From: Fibrisoma limi BUZ 3
GTDB lineage: Bacteria; Bacteroidota; Bacteroidia; Cytophagales; Spirosomataceae
Direction: 5' to 3'
Length of the DNA stretch: 64,000 nt
NCBI RefSeq assembly: GCF_000296815.2
Contig: NZ_CAIT01000006.1
Location: forward strand, 564,777 to 628,776
Shown here in pieces: positions 45,509 to 54,227 of this stretch. The translations under genes were made by a program, and so were the position numbers. The stretch's first letter is position 1; every line of letters starts with the position of its first letter. Under the pieces are notes generated by a model, which was given only the letters and a program-made list of their open reading frames with translations, did no database searches and had not been told where the DNA came from.

Positions 45509-48500
45509 ATGTTCGCAGAAATTTTCATAAGACGGCCGGTAACCGCGATTGTGGTTTCGATTGTGATTGTGGCCCTCGGGATTCTGGCTATTCTGGGGCT
45601 TCCGGTCAGTCAGTACCCCGACATTACGCCCCCAGTTGTGCAGGTGACGGGTACGTATACGGGAGCTGATGCACAAACGGTGGAGCAGACCGTAGCGACT
45701 CCAATCGAGACCCAGGTGAACGGTACCCCCGGTATGAGCTATGTCCAGACCAACGCGACAAACGACGGGCGGATGAGCATGAACGTAACGTTCGACGTCG
45801 GTACGGACGTGAACATTGCCGCACTGGACGTACAGAACCGCGTGGGTATTGCCGAACCGCAGTTGCCGGAAGAGGTAAACCGCCTGGGGGTAACGGTGCG
45901 GAAACGAAATCCGTCGCTGTTCATGCTGGTGGCAATTTATTCGCCGAAGGGAACCCACAACGTATCGTTTCTGGACAACTATGCCAACATCTACATCCGT
46001 GATGCCCTGCTGCGGGTCGATGGCGTAGGGGATATTTTCAGCCGGGCCGACGATTTCAGTATGCGGATCTGGCTGAAGCCTGATCGGCTGGCCCAACTGG
46101 GTATGACTGCCGATGAGGTGATCGCGGCCCTTCAGGAGCAGAACCTTCAGGTTGCGGGCGGATCGGTAGGCGGACCTCCACAACCCTCGTCGCAGGCGTT
46201 TGAATACACGGTTTTTACCAACAGCCGACTCAGCAAAGAAAGCGAGTTCAACGACATTATTGTCCGCAGCGACCCGTCGAGAGGGGCGTTGGTGTACCTC
46301 AAAGACGTAGCGCGGGTCCAGTTGGGCAAGTTTTCGTATGCCAGCAACTCGTTCGTAGATGGTAATCGGGCTTCTTATCTGCTGGTGTACCAGTTGCCGG
46401 GCAGTAACGCGCTGGCAACGGCCGAGGGGGTGTACGCGGCAATGGAGGAACTGAAGAAAACGTTTCCGAAAGATGTCGAGTACGTAGTGCCGTTCGAATC
46501 GGTATCGGTTATTCAGGTGTCGATCGGCGAAGTGGTTGAAACCCTGCTGGAGGCCATCGGTCTGGTGATTCTGGTGGTGTTCCTGTTTCTGCAAAGCTGG
46601 CGGGCTACGCTCATTACGTTGCTGGCCATTCCCGTATCCATTATCGGTACGTTCGCCTTGTTTATTCCGCTCGGTTTCACGATCAATACCCTGACACTAT
46701 TTGGCTTCGTACTGGCCATCGGTATTGTTGTGGATGATGCCATTGTGGTGGTAGAGGCTGTGCAGACCAACATCGACAAGGGGATGTCGCCGAGGGACGC
46801 TACGATTGAGGCCATGCGTGAAATATCGGCTCCGGTTATCGCCATTGCGCTGATTCTGGCTGCCGTGTTCGTTCCGGTAGGTTTCATTCCCGGCATCGTC
46901 GGGCGGCTGTATCAGCAGTTCGCCATTACCATCGCTATGTCGGTATTGATCTCGGCGTTCGTGGCTCTGTCGCTGACACCGGCTTTGTGTACACTGCTTT
47001 TGCGGCCTCAGCACATTGACGAAAACGCCAAAGGTCTTAACCGCTTCTTTTTCAGGTTCAATCAATGGTTTGGCCGGGTTACGGATTCGTATTCTAACAG
47101 TGTTAGACGCCTGATTAAAGCCACTCCGCTGGTGCTTGTCGGGCTGGTGGTTGTGTACATCGGCACGGCGCTCCTGTTTCGGGCCAAACCTACGGGCTTC
47201 ATTCCAACGGAGGATGAAGGGCGTCTGATCGTTACCTACGAGATTCCGGAAGCTGCGTCGACTTCACGAAGTCTGACGGTGCTGAACCGGATGATGGGTA
47301 TTCTGAAGCAGCAGCCCTACGTGAACCACTTCTCGGCGCTGGGTGGTCTGAACGCCATTACGTTTGCGTCGAAGTCGAACAGCGGTACTATTTTTATCCA
47401 GTTGAAACCCTGGGAAGAACGGACGGCATCGGGTATGCAGGCCGATTCGCTGGTAGGCAAATTGCAGCGGGCGTTATCGGGTCTGTACGATGCCCGCGTA
47501 CAGGTGATTCAGCCGCCGGCTATTCCGGGACTAGGGCAGAGCTCTGGCTTTACGTTCCAGATCCAGCAGCGGCAGACCAACGACGACGTTAAAGCGTTCG
47601 ACGCGGTTGTACAGAACTTCCTGGGTGAGTTGAACAAGCGGCCTGAAATTGGCCGTGCTTTCTCGTACTTTACGGCTAAAAGCCCGGCCTACCGCGTGGA
47701 GGTGGACCGCGATAAGGCTAAAAAACTGGGTGTATCGGTCAGCAATGTGTACCGAACCTTGCAGACGTATCTGGGTAGCCAATACGTCAACGACTTTATC
47801 ATTTATGGACGTAAGTTCCGCGTTGTGGCGCAGGCCGATACGGCCTACCGAACCGACGTAGAAAACCTGAAGGACTTTTACGTGCGCAACCAGGCCGGCC
47901 AGATGATTCCGCTCAGTACCATCATGACTACGAACGTCATTGAAAACGCGCCGTTGATTTCGCACTTCAACCTGTTCCGGTCGGTCGAAATAAACGGTGG
48001 AGCGCGGGAGGGATACAGTAGTGGTCAGGCCATTCAGGCGCTGCGCGAAGTCGCCGAAAAGACGCTGCCCGCCGGGTATTCGTATGATTTCTCAGGGTTG
48101 AGCCGCGAAGAAATCGGAGCGGGTAACAGCTCGGTCTACATCTTCGCGCTGTCAATTGGCTTCGTATTTCTGTTCCTGGCGGCCCTCTACGAAAGCTGGT
48201 CCGTGCCGTTCTCGGTGCTGCTATCGGTACCGATTGGGGCGCTGGGGGCCATTGTGGCCCTTATACTGTTCCCGTATCTGAGTAATAATATTTATGCACA
48301 GATCGGGCTGATCACCCTCATCGGTCTGGCGGCCAAGAACGCGATCCTGATCGTGGAATTTGCCAAGGAACGGGTCGATCGGGGTGAAGACCTGCTGCAA
48401 TCGACCATCGAGGCCGTGCGGTTACGGTTGCGCCCAATTCTGATGACGTCGCTGGCTTTTATTCTGGGCGTACTGCCGCTGGCCATTGCGAGTGGAGCCG

Positions 48501-48703
48501 GGGCTGTTGCCCGGGTTACGATCGGTCGGACGGTGCTGGGCGGGATGCTGGCGGCTACGTCGCTGGCAATCTTCGTCGTGCCGGTGTTATACGTGGGCAT
48601 CACCCGACTGGCATACGGCAAAAAAGGACTGGAAGAACTGCGGAAAAAAGCGCAGCAATCAGAAGAGAAACCCCAGGAGCAGCCCCAGATGGTGGATAAG
48701 TAG
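45509..48703 (+). CDS. RND efflux permease, HAE1 (AcrB/MexB) type
   Basis: 1064 residues with 12 transmembrane segments and two large periplasmic loops. The proton relay is seen in IVVDDAIVVVEAVQTNI (adjacent Asp residues in TM4) and LAAKNAILIVEFAKE (Lys in TM10). The N-terminus IRRPVTAIVVSIVIVALGIL and the QYPDITPPVVQV loop are typical. It exports hydrophobic drugs and other toxic compounds using the proton gradient. Gap to the adaptor gene 105 bases. No dedicated regulator lies beside the operon. Confidence 0.95.
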   Translation: MFAEIFIRRPVTAIVVSIVIVALGILAILGLPVSQYPDITPPVVQVTGTYTGADAQTVEQTVATPIETQVNGTPGMSYVQTNATNDGRMSMNVTFDVGTDVNIAALDVQNRVGIAEPQLPEEVNRLGVTVRKRNPSLFMLVAIYSPKGTHNVSFLDNYANIYIRDALLRVDGVGDIFSRADDFSMRIWLKPDRLAQLGMTADEVIAALQEQNLQVAGGSVGGPPQPSSQAFEYTVFTNSRLSKESEFNDIIVRSDPSRGALVYLKDVARVQLGKFSYASNSFVDGNRASYLLVYQLPGSNALATAEGVYAAMEELKKTFPKDVEYVVPFESVSVIQVSIGEVVETLLEAIGLVILVVFLFLQSWRATLITLLAIPVSIIGTFALFIPLGFTINTLTLFGFVLAIGIVVDDAIVVVEAVQTNIDKGMSPRDATIEAMREISAPVIAIALILAAVFVPVGFIPGIVGRLYQQFAITIAMSVLISAFVALSLTPALCTLLLRPQHIDENAKGLNRFFFRFNQWFGRVTDSYSNSVRRLIKATPLVLVGLVVVYIGTALLFRAKPTGFIPTEDEGRLIVTYEIPEAASTSRSLTVLNRMMGILKQQPYVNHFSALGGLNAITFASKSNSGTIFIQLKPWEERTASGMQADSLVGKLQRALSGLYDARVQVIQPPAIPGLGQSSGFTFQIQQRQTNDDVKAFDAVVQNFLGELNKRPEIGRAFSYFTAKSPAYRVEVDRDKAKKLGVSVSNVYRTLQTYLGSQYVNDFIIYGRKFRVVAQADTAYRTDVENLKDFYVRNQAGQMIPLSTIMTTNVIENAPLISHFNLFRSVEINGGAREGYSSGQAIQALREVAEKTLPAGYSYDFSGLSREEIGAGNSSVYIFALSIGFVFLFLAALYESWSVPFSVLLSVPIGALGAIVALILFPYLSNNIYAQIGLITLIGLAAKNAILIVEFAKERVDRGEDLLQSTIEAVRLRLRPILMTSLAFILGVLPLAIASGAGAVARVTIGRTVLGGMLAATSLAIFVVPVLYVGITRLAYGKKGLEELRKKAQQSEEKPQEQPQMVDK

Positions 48704-48734
48704 TCCCTGCCTGTACAAGACGTAACATGCTGCG

Positions 48735-48760
48735 GCCGGATCGACGTATGTCGATCCGGC
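48735..48760. terminator. Hairpin after the efflux operon
   Basis: GCCGGATCGAC (48735-48745) and GTCGATCCGGC (48750-48760) with a 4-base loop. It lies between the permease gene and the convergent HxlR gene. Confidence 0.7.
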
Positions 48761-48768
48761 TGTATTGT

Positions 48769-49209
48769 TTAGGAGTGGCTTCTAAAGCCAGATTCAGTGG
48801 AGTGGGCGGCCCTGGCCGCCATGATATCGCCCATGTTGTCCTGCGCCCAGACCGCCAGACCCAGCACCTGATCGAGCAGACTCATTCCCAGCGTTGTCAG
48901 TTCGTATTCAACTCGCGGTGGTACTTCGGCGAAGATCCGCCGGGAGACGAAACCATCGCGCTCCAGCCCACGCAGCGTCACCGTCAGCATGCGTTGCGAA
49001 ATGCCGTCAATCCGGTGTAGCAGTTCATTAAAACGCAGTTTCCCGGAATGACCTAAGTGCAGAACGGATAATATTGACCATTTATCGCCAATACGATCCA
49101 GTACGTCCCGAACCGGACAGCCAGGAACCTGCAGGGGGGCAGGGGTGAAAATTTTTTCGAGCCCTTTCGAAATTTTTTCCGATTGATTCTCAACAATAGT
49201 TCCTTCCAT
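48769..49209 (-). CDS. HxlR-family transcriptional regulator
   Basis: 146 residues from ATG at 49209, preceded by AAGG. A longer frame to 49248 is possible. The winged helix is seen in CPVRDVLDRIGDKWSILSVLHL, GKLRFNELLHRIDGISQRMLTVTLRGLERDG and VEYELTTLG. A single Cys at the start of the domain is the usual redox or electrophile sensor in this family. Divergent from the quinone-reductase-like gene, as in E. coli ytfH-ytfG. Confidence 0.9.
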   Translation of the reverse strand: MEGTIVENQSEKISKGLEKIFTPAPLQVPGCPVRDVLDRIGDKWSILSVLHLGHSGKLRFNELLHRIDGISQRMLTVTLRGLERDGFVSRRIFAEVPPRVEYELTTLGMSLLDQVLGLAVWAQDNMGDIMAARAAHSTESGFRSHS

Positions 49210-49308
49210 GTGCCTTAGTATGGTCAAAATGCCTTCTTGTGAAAGCAATAGTTACGCTTTAGTATTGAGTTCTTAAAAGTAACTATTGACACAAACAAAC
49301 ACAAAATC

Positions 49309-50184
49309 ATGATTGCAATCACAGGCGGTAATGGACATCTGGGCCGGGCAACGGCGCTGCAATTGCTTCAACGCGTTGACGCACATCAGTTAATTGTCAG
49401 TGTTCGCGAACCAGAGAAAGCTTCCGAATTAGCCAGTAGGGGCGCTACCGTTCGACACGGAGATTTCAACGATCTCGACAGTCTGGTTCGGGCGTTTCAG
49501 GGTGCCGAAAAGGTACTGATTATTTCAGGCGACGCACCCAATGAGGTACGTATCAAGCAGCACCGCACGGCCGTTGATGCTGCCAGGCAGGCAGGTGCCA
49601 AGCACGTTGTTTACACAAGTATTCTTGACCCCGATCCCGCATCGCCGTTTACATTTGCGGCTATTCATGCCGATACGGAGCAATACATCATCGAATCAGG
49701 GTTAACGTATACGTTTTTCCGCAACGGCTGGTACCTGGAAACGTTGCCCCTGCTGATCGGCAATCCAGCCGAAAGTAAAGCGATCTACTTTCCGGCCGGG
49801 AACGGTCGCCTGGTGTTCGCTGGCCGCGACGATATTGCCGAAGCGCTGGCCGTTGTCTTAACCACAGACGGTCACGATAATCAGGCTTATGACATCAACA
49901 CCGGTGAATCACACAGTTTTACCGACATCGCAACTGTGGTTGGCCAGCAACTTGAGGAGGCCATCACGTACGTTGATATTCCAGGTGCTGCACTGGAAGA
50001 GGGTTTACAGAAAGGGAATCTGCCTGACTTTCTGGTAAAGGCAATGGTTGGCATGACGGAGGCATTGAAACAGCATCGGTTAGAAAAAGCCAGTGCTACG
50101 CTGGCAACCTTGCTGGGCCGACAGCCCAAAGGATTGACGCAGTACGTGTCTGAGCAAATGCGCGCAAATCAGGTACGTGCATAA
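49309..50184 (+). CDS. NmrA-like NAD(P)H:quinone oxidoreductase (QorB/YtfG type)
   Basis: 291 residues. ITGGNGHLGRATALQL binds NADP. The later segments VYTSILDPDPASPFTF, HADTEQYIIESGLTYTFFRNGWYLE and YDINTGESHSFTDIA are those of QorB. It probably reduces quinones or related electrophiles by one hydride. It is divergent from the HxlR gene and is the likely regulated target. Confidence 0.88.
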   Translation: MIAITGGNGHLGRATALQLLQRVDAHQLIVSVREPEKASELASRGATVRHGDFNDLDSLVRAFQGAEKVLIISGDAPNEVRIKQHRTAVDAARQAGAKHVVYTSILDPDPASPFTFAAIHADTEQYIIESGLTYTFFRNGWYLETLPLLIGNPAESKAIYFPAGNGRLVFAGRDDIAEALAVVLTTDGHDNQAYDINTGESHSFTDIATVVGQQLEEAITYVDIPGAALEEGLQKGNLPDFLVKAMVGMTEALKQHRLEKASATLATLLGRQPKGLTQYVSEQMRANQVRA

Positions 50185-50194
50185 CCGAGTTCAT

Positions 50195-50227
50195 CCCCAC
50201 GGCTATGGTGTCAACCCGGCTGTGGGG
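50195..50227. terminator. Weak hairpin between convergent genes
   Basis: CCCCACGGC (50195-50203) pairs with GCTGTGGGG (50219-50227), one G-T pair. It lies between the quinone-reductase-like gene and the GT61 gene. Confidence 0.5.
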
Positions 50228-50228
50228 G

Positions 50229-51416
50229 TTAGTTTGTTTGAATTGGTGTGTCGAGCAACGTACGTAGCCGGTTAACAAGCTCCGGTACAGCTACGTACAT
50301 ATCGTCGCTGATACCGAAGCGGTCATCAGCTTCCCCGTGACTGTAGGCCGTATACCGAAGGTTCATAACCTGAGCCAGGTATAAAAAGTAGTCTGGAGTA
50401 TACGTTGGCGAAAACAGCTCAAAAAGATATGTTCCCGGCTCACACCAGATGATGTTGGTGAACGATGCGCCATGAGGCCCGATTATAAATGACGCACTTT
50501 TATAAAGCCGTACCTGTTCGGCAATGGACCGTGGTTTATCCTCAATAATTTGAAAACCAAGTGATTTTAAGGCGACGATCAATTCGGCTTCGTTCCGAAT
50601 CCGGCGACGACCGGCACGGCTAATGTATATACGTTGGCGTTCGCTTGGGGTGGTAGAAACCCGGGCTTCTACCTGCCTTTTCAGTGACTGAATATCCGCT
50701 ACGTTCGGATAGATCCAACTGTTGCTGTTTCCCAGTACACAGTCCGAAAACGTTACGTTATAAAGTCGGCTATCCACAACCTGATTATCCCGCAGACCGA
50801 TCAGGTTCATGAAATCCCGTTCATACGAGGTGCCCAGCAAGGGATACGCAACAATGGCTTCTGAAAAAACGGATTCCGGCAGGGATTCCCGAATCCGACA
50901 GATTTTGGCCGCAACAAGCAGCATAAAGTCGTAATACCCACCAAACCACATGTCATCGAACACCTGGCTCCAGGGGGCCAGTAAGGTTTCCGTCCCAACT
51001 TTCCGCCGAATGCGAGGGCGTATATACGTCTTGAGTAAATCCCTGTGCCGGTAGTCCGTTTTTAAAACGTTGTGATTCAACATCATACTGCCGGTAACAA
51101 GCTGACGGGCTTTGCCACCCGGAGCGCTGACGTGCCAAACGAAGGTTGGTGGAAACGTAACCACTTTTTCGGTAAAGATTAGTTTACCGGGTTTTGATTC
51201 ATTGGCGACCGAAGGGAGCCGGAGTGTGCTACCTGGTTCGGTGGCAATCTGGAAAGGTTGCAGATAGGTTTCGGTTTGCCCTTTTGTCAGAAAATTAAAA
51301 CCCAATCGCTTTAGCAAATTTTTACCTTGCTGAATCAGCCATTCCTTCGTTGTAATGGCTAAAAAAGCAGGTCCATTTCGGGTAAATGATGTGTATAATT
51401 TGTACAGATTGGTCAT
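50229..51416 (-). CDS. GT61-family glycosyltransferase (DUF563)
   Basis: 395 residues. The conserved C-terminal part SASFIIGPHGASFTNIIWCEPGTYLFELF and the earlier RIYISRAGRRRIRNEAELI are typical of GT61. The family includes xylosyl- and GlcNAc-transferases in plants and animals and uncharacterised bacterial enzymes. There is no clear signal peptide. It is a single gene; no polysaccharide operon surrounds it. Confidence 0.86.
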   Translation of the reverse strand: MTNLYKLYTSFTRNGPAFLAITTKEWLIQQGKNLLKRLGFNFLTKGQTETYLQPFQIATEPGSTLRLPSVANESKPGKLIFTEKVVTFPPTFVWHVSAPGGKARQLVTGSMMLNHNVLKTDYRHRDLLKTYIRPRIRRKVGTETLLAPWSQVFDDMWFGGYYDFMLLVAAKICRIRESLPESVFSEAIVAYPLLGTSYERDFMNLIGLRDNQVVDSRLYNVTFSDCVLGNSNSWIYPNVADIQSLKRQVEARVSTTPSERQRIYISRAGRRRIRNEAELIVALKSLGFQIIEDKPRSIAEQVRLYKSASFIIGPHGASFTNIIWCEPGTYLFELFSPTYTPDYFLYLAQVMNLRYTAYSHGEADDRFGISDDMYVAVPELVNRLRTLLDTPIQTN

Positions 51417-51807
51417 CTAAAGAGTGTAGAATGAATAGGGACGTATAGAATAGTTTGTAAGAGGTAACTAATTAGTTAATAATGGTTGAATGCTCCGTAC
51501 GCTACAACGCTACTTTCGGCTTAGTATACAATCTTAGCTGTAGAAGAAAAAGAAAATTGATTGAGTTGATACGCTTTTTTACGAGCCATTAAACGATGAG
51601 AAATAATTGCCTGCTTTTGTGAGTATGACAGTGAATTGAACAGATTTTCAAACTCGTTTAGAGTATTATTCAACGTAAGCGAATCAAGTTATTTTTGACA
51701 TAAAACAATTTGATAATGCATTGTTAGACAGCGACTTGTTGAGTAGCCAAGTCGAACTATACCTGCTTGCTGCCTGTTATTAATGTAACTTACTCAACAA
51801 AACATTC
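51417..51807. other. 391-base AT-rich divergent intergenic region
   Basis: Between the GT61 gene (minus) and the radical SAM gene (plus). AT-rich, with several A/T runs and TACTTTCG at about 51511 as a possible promoter box without a well-placed partner. No tRNA, small RNA with a clear terminator or gene could be identified. Confidence 0.4.
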
Positions 51808-52860
51808 ATGCCTGATTTCAAGCCCAAAATGCTTTTATATACCGCCGATGCGCTTAATGAGCGTGGCGAAGCTATCATGAGCCAGTATCCGGATGCAGAA
51901 ATTTTGCAGGTTACGCAACATAACCGATTACCTGAACTGGGCATGAATCATTTTAAGGTAAAGTCCGATGTATTAGTGCTTGGTAAGCTCAAGACGAAGG
52001 ACATTAAATGGAGCGGTCGAAGTTCTGATTACATCGCGCCGAGTCTGGCAAATGGTTGTTTCGGCGGTTGCGCGTATTGCTACGTTGACCGGCATAAGAA
52101 AGTAAACCCAATTACGCTGTTTACCAACGTTGACGAAATTATGGGAGCGGTTGATAAGCACGTTCATACGCTGCCCTGGCCGAAGGAGCCGAACCAGACC
52201 GATCCCGTCTATCATACCTACGACATTGGCTGCAACTCCGACATTTCAATCGATTACGGATTGTCTGATGGCATTCGGCAAGTGTTCGAGTTCTATCGCG
52301 ACCATCCACGGGCCAAGGCAACCTTTGCAACCAAATTTGTGAATAGTGATATGCTGGCGTTTGACCCAAAGGGTAAGGTGCGCATCCGGTTTAGTCTGAT
52401 GCCGACGCACGTCAGCAAGCTTGTCGATGTGCGAACCGATTCCATTGAAAAACGTATCGCTGCCATCAATGACTTCTATGATGCTGGCTATGAGGTACAT
52501 GTCAATTTCTCACCCGTCATTGTGTATGGGAGCAATCCGGGCGATCGACGCCAGTGGCGCGACGATTACCGGGAGCTATTTCGTCAACTGGATGCAACCG
52601 TACGGCCCGAGGTGAAAGCGCAGTTAAAGAGTGAGGTGATTTTCCTGACGCACAACCAATGGCAGCATCAGGCGAATCTGGCCATCAATCCGAAGGCAGA
52701 AGAACTGCTGTGGGTACCCGAGCTACAGGAAAACAAACGTAGCCAGTACGGAGGCTGGAATATTCGCTACGACCACCAGTTGAAGGCCAAGATGATTGAG
52801 GTGTTCGGGCAAATGGTGCGGGAGGAGATACCCTGGTGTGAAATTCGGTATATTTTTTAG
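51808..52860 (+). CDS. Spore photoproduct lyase-family radical SAM protein
   Basis: 350 residues. The radical SAM cluster is bound by Cys84, Cys88 and Cys91 (NGCFGGCAYCYVDRH), the CX3CX2C arrangement. The rest matches the SPL family (HTYDIGCNSDISIDYG, VHVNFSPVIVYG, YGGWNIRYDH). The true enzyme repairs thymine dimers in spores; this organism type does not sporulate, so the substrate may differ or the role may be general DNA repair. Its stop codon is part of a palindrome with the next gene's stop. Confidence 0.85.
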   Translation: MPDFKPKMLLYTADALNERGEAIMSQYPDAEILQVTQHNRLPELGMNHFKVKSDVLVLGKLKTKDIKWSGRSSDYIAPSLANGCFGGCAYCYVDRHKKVNPITLFTNVDEIMGAVDKHVHTLPWPKEPNQTDPVYHTYDIGCNSDISIDYGLSDGIRQVFEFYRDHPRAKATFATKFVNSDMLAFDPKGKVRIRFSLMPTHVSKLVDVRTDSIEKRIAAINDFYDAGYEVHVNFSPVIVYGSNPGDRRQWRDDYRELFRQLDATVRPEVKAQLKSEVIFLTHNQWQHQANLAINPKAEELLWVPELQENKRSQYGGWNIRYDHQLKAKMIEVFGQMVREEIPWCEIRYIF

Positions 52861-52912
52861 CGTAGGGCATGGGGCATGGGGCAAGTAACCCCTTGCCCCA
52901 TGCCCTACGCTA
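52858..52912. terminator. 19-bp palindrome that contains both stop codons of convergent genes
   Basis: TAGCGTAGGGCATGGGGCA (52858-52876) and TGCCCCATGCCCTACGCTA (52894-52912) are exact complements. The TAG of the radical SAM gene and the TAG of the 56-residue minus-strand gene are the outer three bases of each arm. The loop includes a tandem copy of TGGGGCA. Confidence 0.75.
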
Positions 52913-53080
52913 ATCCACACTGTTCGCATTTTGCTTGCCTTTGCCGGGCTTATTGTCGTTGTCCTGATTGCCCTCGCTTCGGTGACGTTTGTTACCGTGC
53001 TTGGTACCTTCCTCCTTCTGATTTTTGGTGCTGTTACCGCCCGCACTCTGCGGGGAATAGTACTTAATGAACTGGTTCAT
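52910..53080 (-). CDS. 56-residue basic disordered protein, paralogue of the next gene
   Basis: ATG at 53080, stop at 52910-52912. The product begins MNQFIKYYSPQSAGGNST and continues with Lys/Asn/Gly/Glu-rich sequence ending KGKQNANSVD. It has no signal peptide, cysteine or membrane helix and appears disordered. The start matches MKLIRYYAPTETGSSDKT of the neighbour 12 bases upstream: both share an M-x-x-I-[KR]-YY-[SA]-P pattern. It is too short for many gene finders. The two starts, opposite tails and tandem order suggest an ancient duplication. Confidence 0.65.
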   Translation of the reverse strand: MNQFIKYYSPQSAGGNSTKNQKEEGTKHGNKRHRSEGNQDNDNKPGKGKQNANSVD

Positions 53081-53092
53081 AGCTTCTGTTGA

Positions 53093-53290
53093 TTAACCTT
53101 GATCCTTGTTTGCACGGCCGGGATTGTTCGGTTCAGAATGTCCGCCGTTATTATTACCACTCCGGTTTCCACCGTGATTTCCCTGACTTGGGCTATTGTG
53201 TCCGCCACCATTCGATTTTTGCTGCCCCCGTCCTGCGGTTTTATCGCTCGAGCCGGTTTCCGTAGGCGCGTAATACCTGATTAGTTTCAT
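53093..53290 (-). CDS. 65-residue Gly/Asn/Lys-rich disordered protein
   Basis: 65 residues beginning MKLIRYYAPTETGSSDK and continuing with GGGHNS, GGNRSGNNNGGH and NPGRANKDQG. Mostly Gly, Asn, Ser, Lys and His; no hydrophobic core. Paralogous start to the 56-residue protein. Possibly a stress-protective hydrophilin-like peptide, by composition only. Confidence 0.6.
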   Translation of the reverse strand: MKLIRYYAPTETGSSDKTAGRGQQKSNGGGHNSPSQGNHGGNRSGNNNGGHSEPNNPGRANKDQG

Positions 53291-53387
53291 ACGGAATGCT
53301 GGTTATAAATACGTTTGTTAATATTATAAATCTACAGAATTAGTAGATTGTTTTACTGCATTTATATTGTGAGCGAACGGGGGCATA

Positions 53388-53421
53388 AAAAAGGCCACTA
53401 CTTTGACGTAGTGGCCTTTTT
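53388..53421 (-). terminator. 14-bp terminator after the 69-residue basic protein gene
   Basis: AAAAAGGCCACTAC (53388-53401) is exactly complementary to GTAGTGGCCTTTTT (53408-53421), with a 6-base loop and a U-run in the minus-strand transcript. Confidence 0.85.
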
Positions 53422-53437
53422 GTGGTTTAATACGATG

Positions 53438-53647
53438 TTAGTTGCTATGGCCGCCTTTGTTGCCTCCGGTAGCCTTGCCCGCGCTGCTGTTGCTGCTTTT
53501 CGAGTGTTTCGAGCTTGAACGAGCCGTTGATTGGCGGCCCGTACCTGTTGAACCATGGTCGGTGCCATTGTTCTGATTGCCCGTGATGCGCTGATCCTTG
53601 TATTCCTCCTCTACCTTTTCCAGGGCGTCTTTATGTTTCGTTGCCAT
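53438..53647 (-). CDS. 69-residue basic Ser/Gly/Lys-rich disordered protein
   Basis: 69 residues from ATG at 53647; an upstream ATG at 53671 is less natural. Begins MATKHKDALEKVEEEYKDQR, a short helical segment, then a Ser/Thr/Gly/Asn/Lys tail with GTGRQSTARSSSKHSKSSN and ending GGNKGGHSN. It resembles the histone-H1-like or hydrophilin proteins by composition. It is the third such gene in 750 bases. Function unknown. Confidence 0.65.
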   Translation of the reverse strand: MATKHKDALEKVEEEYKDQRITGNQNNGTDHGSTGTGRQSTARSSSKHSKSSNSSAGKATGGNKGGHSN

Positions 53648-53680
53648 AACGTTGGGTGTTTGTAATGGCAATCTAACCGG

Positions 53681-54115
53681 TCAGCGGGCATTTTGTTTGA
53701 CGTATTCGTCCATTGAAAAGCGTCCGGAACCAATCACCAGAAAGACCAGCAACAGAATCAGCACGATAAGCGACAGCCAGAGTTCAGAATTTAGCGGAGA
53801 AAACCCTTTTGAAATATTGACGAAGAAAACCGCCCCAACCAGGATGGGCAGTTGCAGCAGGGCCATCAGCCGGGTTAGGCAACCCATAGCAATCAGGAAG
53901 CCCCCCATCAGGTGAGCAAACGCAACGTAGTGGACCAGTACCACCGGCAATAAGCCAAAACGCAGACCGCCCACTAAATGAGACAGGTACGTTGTGTCGC
54001 TGATGAAGCTCACTCCCTTCAGAAACAACAGCATACCCAGCATGATACGTACGGCGTCGGTCCAGGCGGGGTGATGCGTATCGCCCCAGTGTTCAATGCG
54101 GTGCAACAGATTCAT
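53681..54115 (-). CDS. DoxX-family membrane protein
   Basis: 144 residues with four predicted membrane segments. Begins MNLLHRIEHWGDTHHPAWTD, then RIMLGMLLFLKGVSFI and YVAFAHLMGGFLIAMGCLTRL, as in DoxX/YphA. Function in this subgroup is not established. Same strand as the small basic proteins, 33 bases upstream of the last one, so possibly co-transcribed. Confidence 0.82.
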   Translation of the reverse strand: MNLLHRIEHWGDTHHPAWTDAVRIMLGMLLFLKGVSFISDTTYLSHLVGGLRFGLLPVVLVHYVAFAHLMGGFLIAMGCLTRLMALLQLPILVGAVFFVNISKGFSPLNSELWLSLIVLILLLVFLVIGSGRFSMDEYVKQNAR

Positions 54116-54227
54116 AACCGTAAGGGATTTAGTGAAAACTAACCTAATGTACGGATATGAATAGCAATAAGCAAGTTGATTGTCAATTAGTTATTATGCA
54201 TTTGCTAGGTAGTTAGCGAGGGCGTTT

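Noticed and set aside
45500-46594. 364-residue antisense frame under the RND permease
   Set aside because: The plus-strand permease is unambiguous; the antisense product has no domain.
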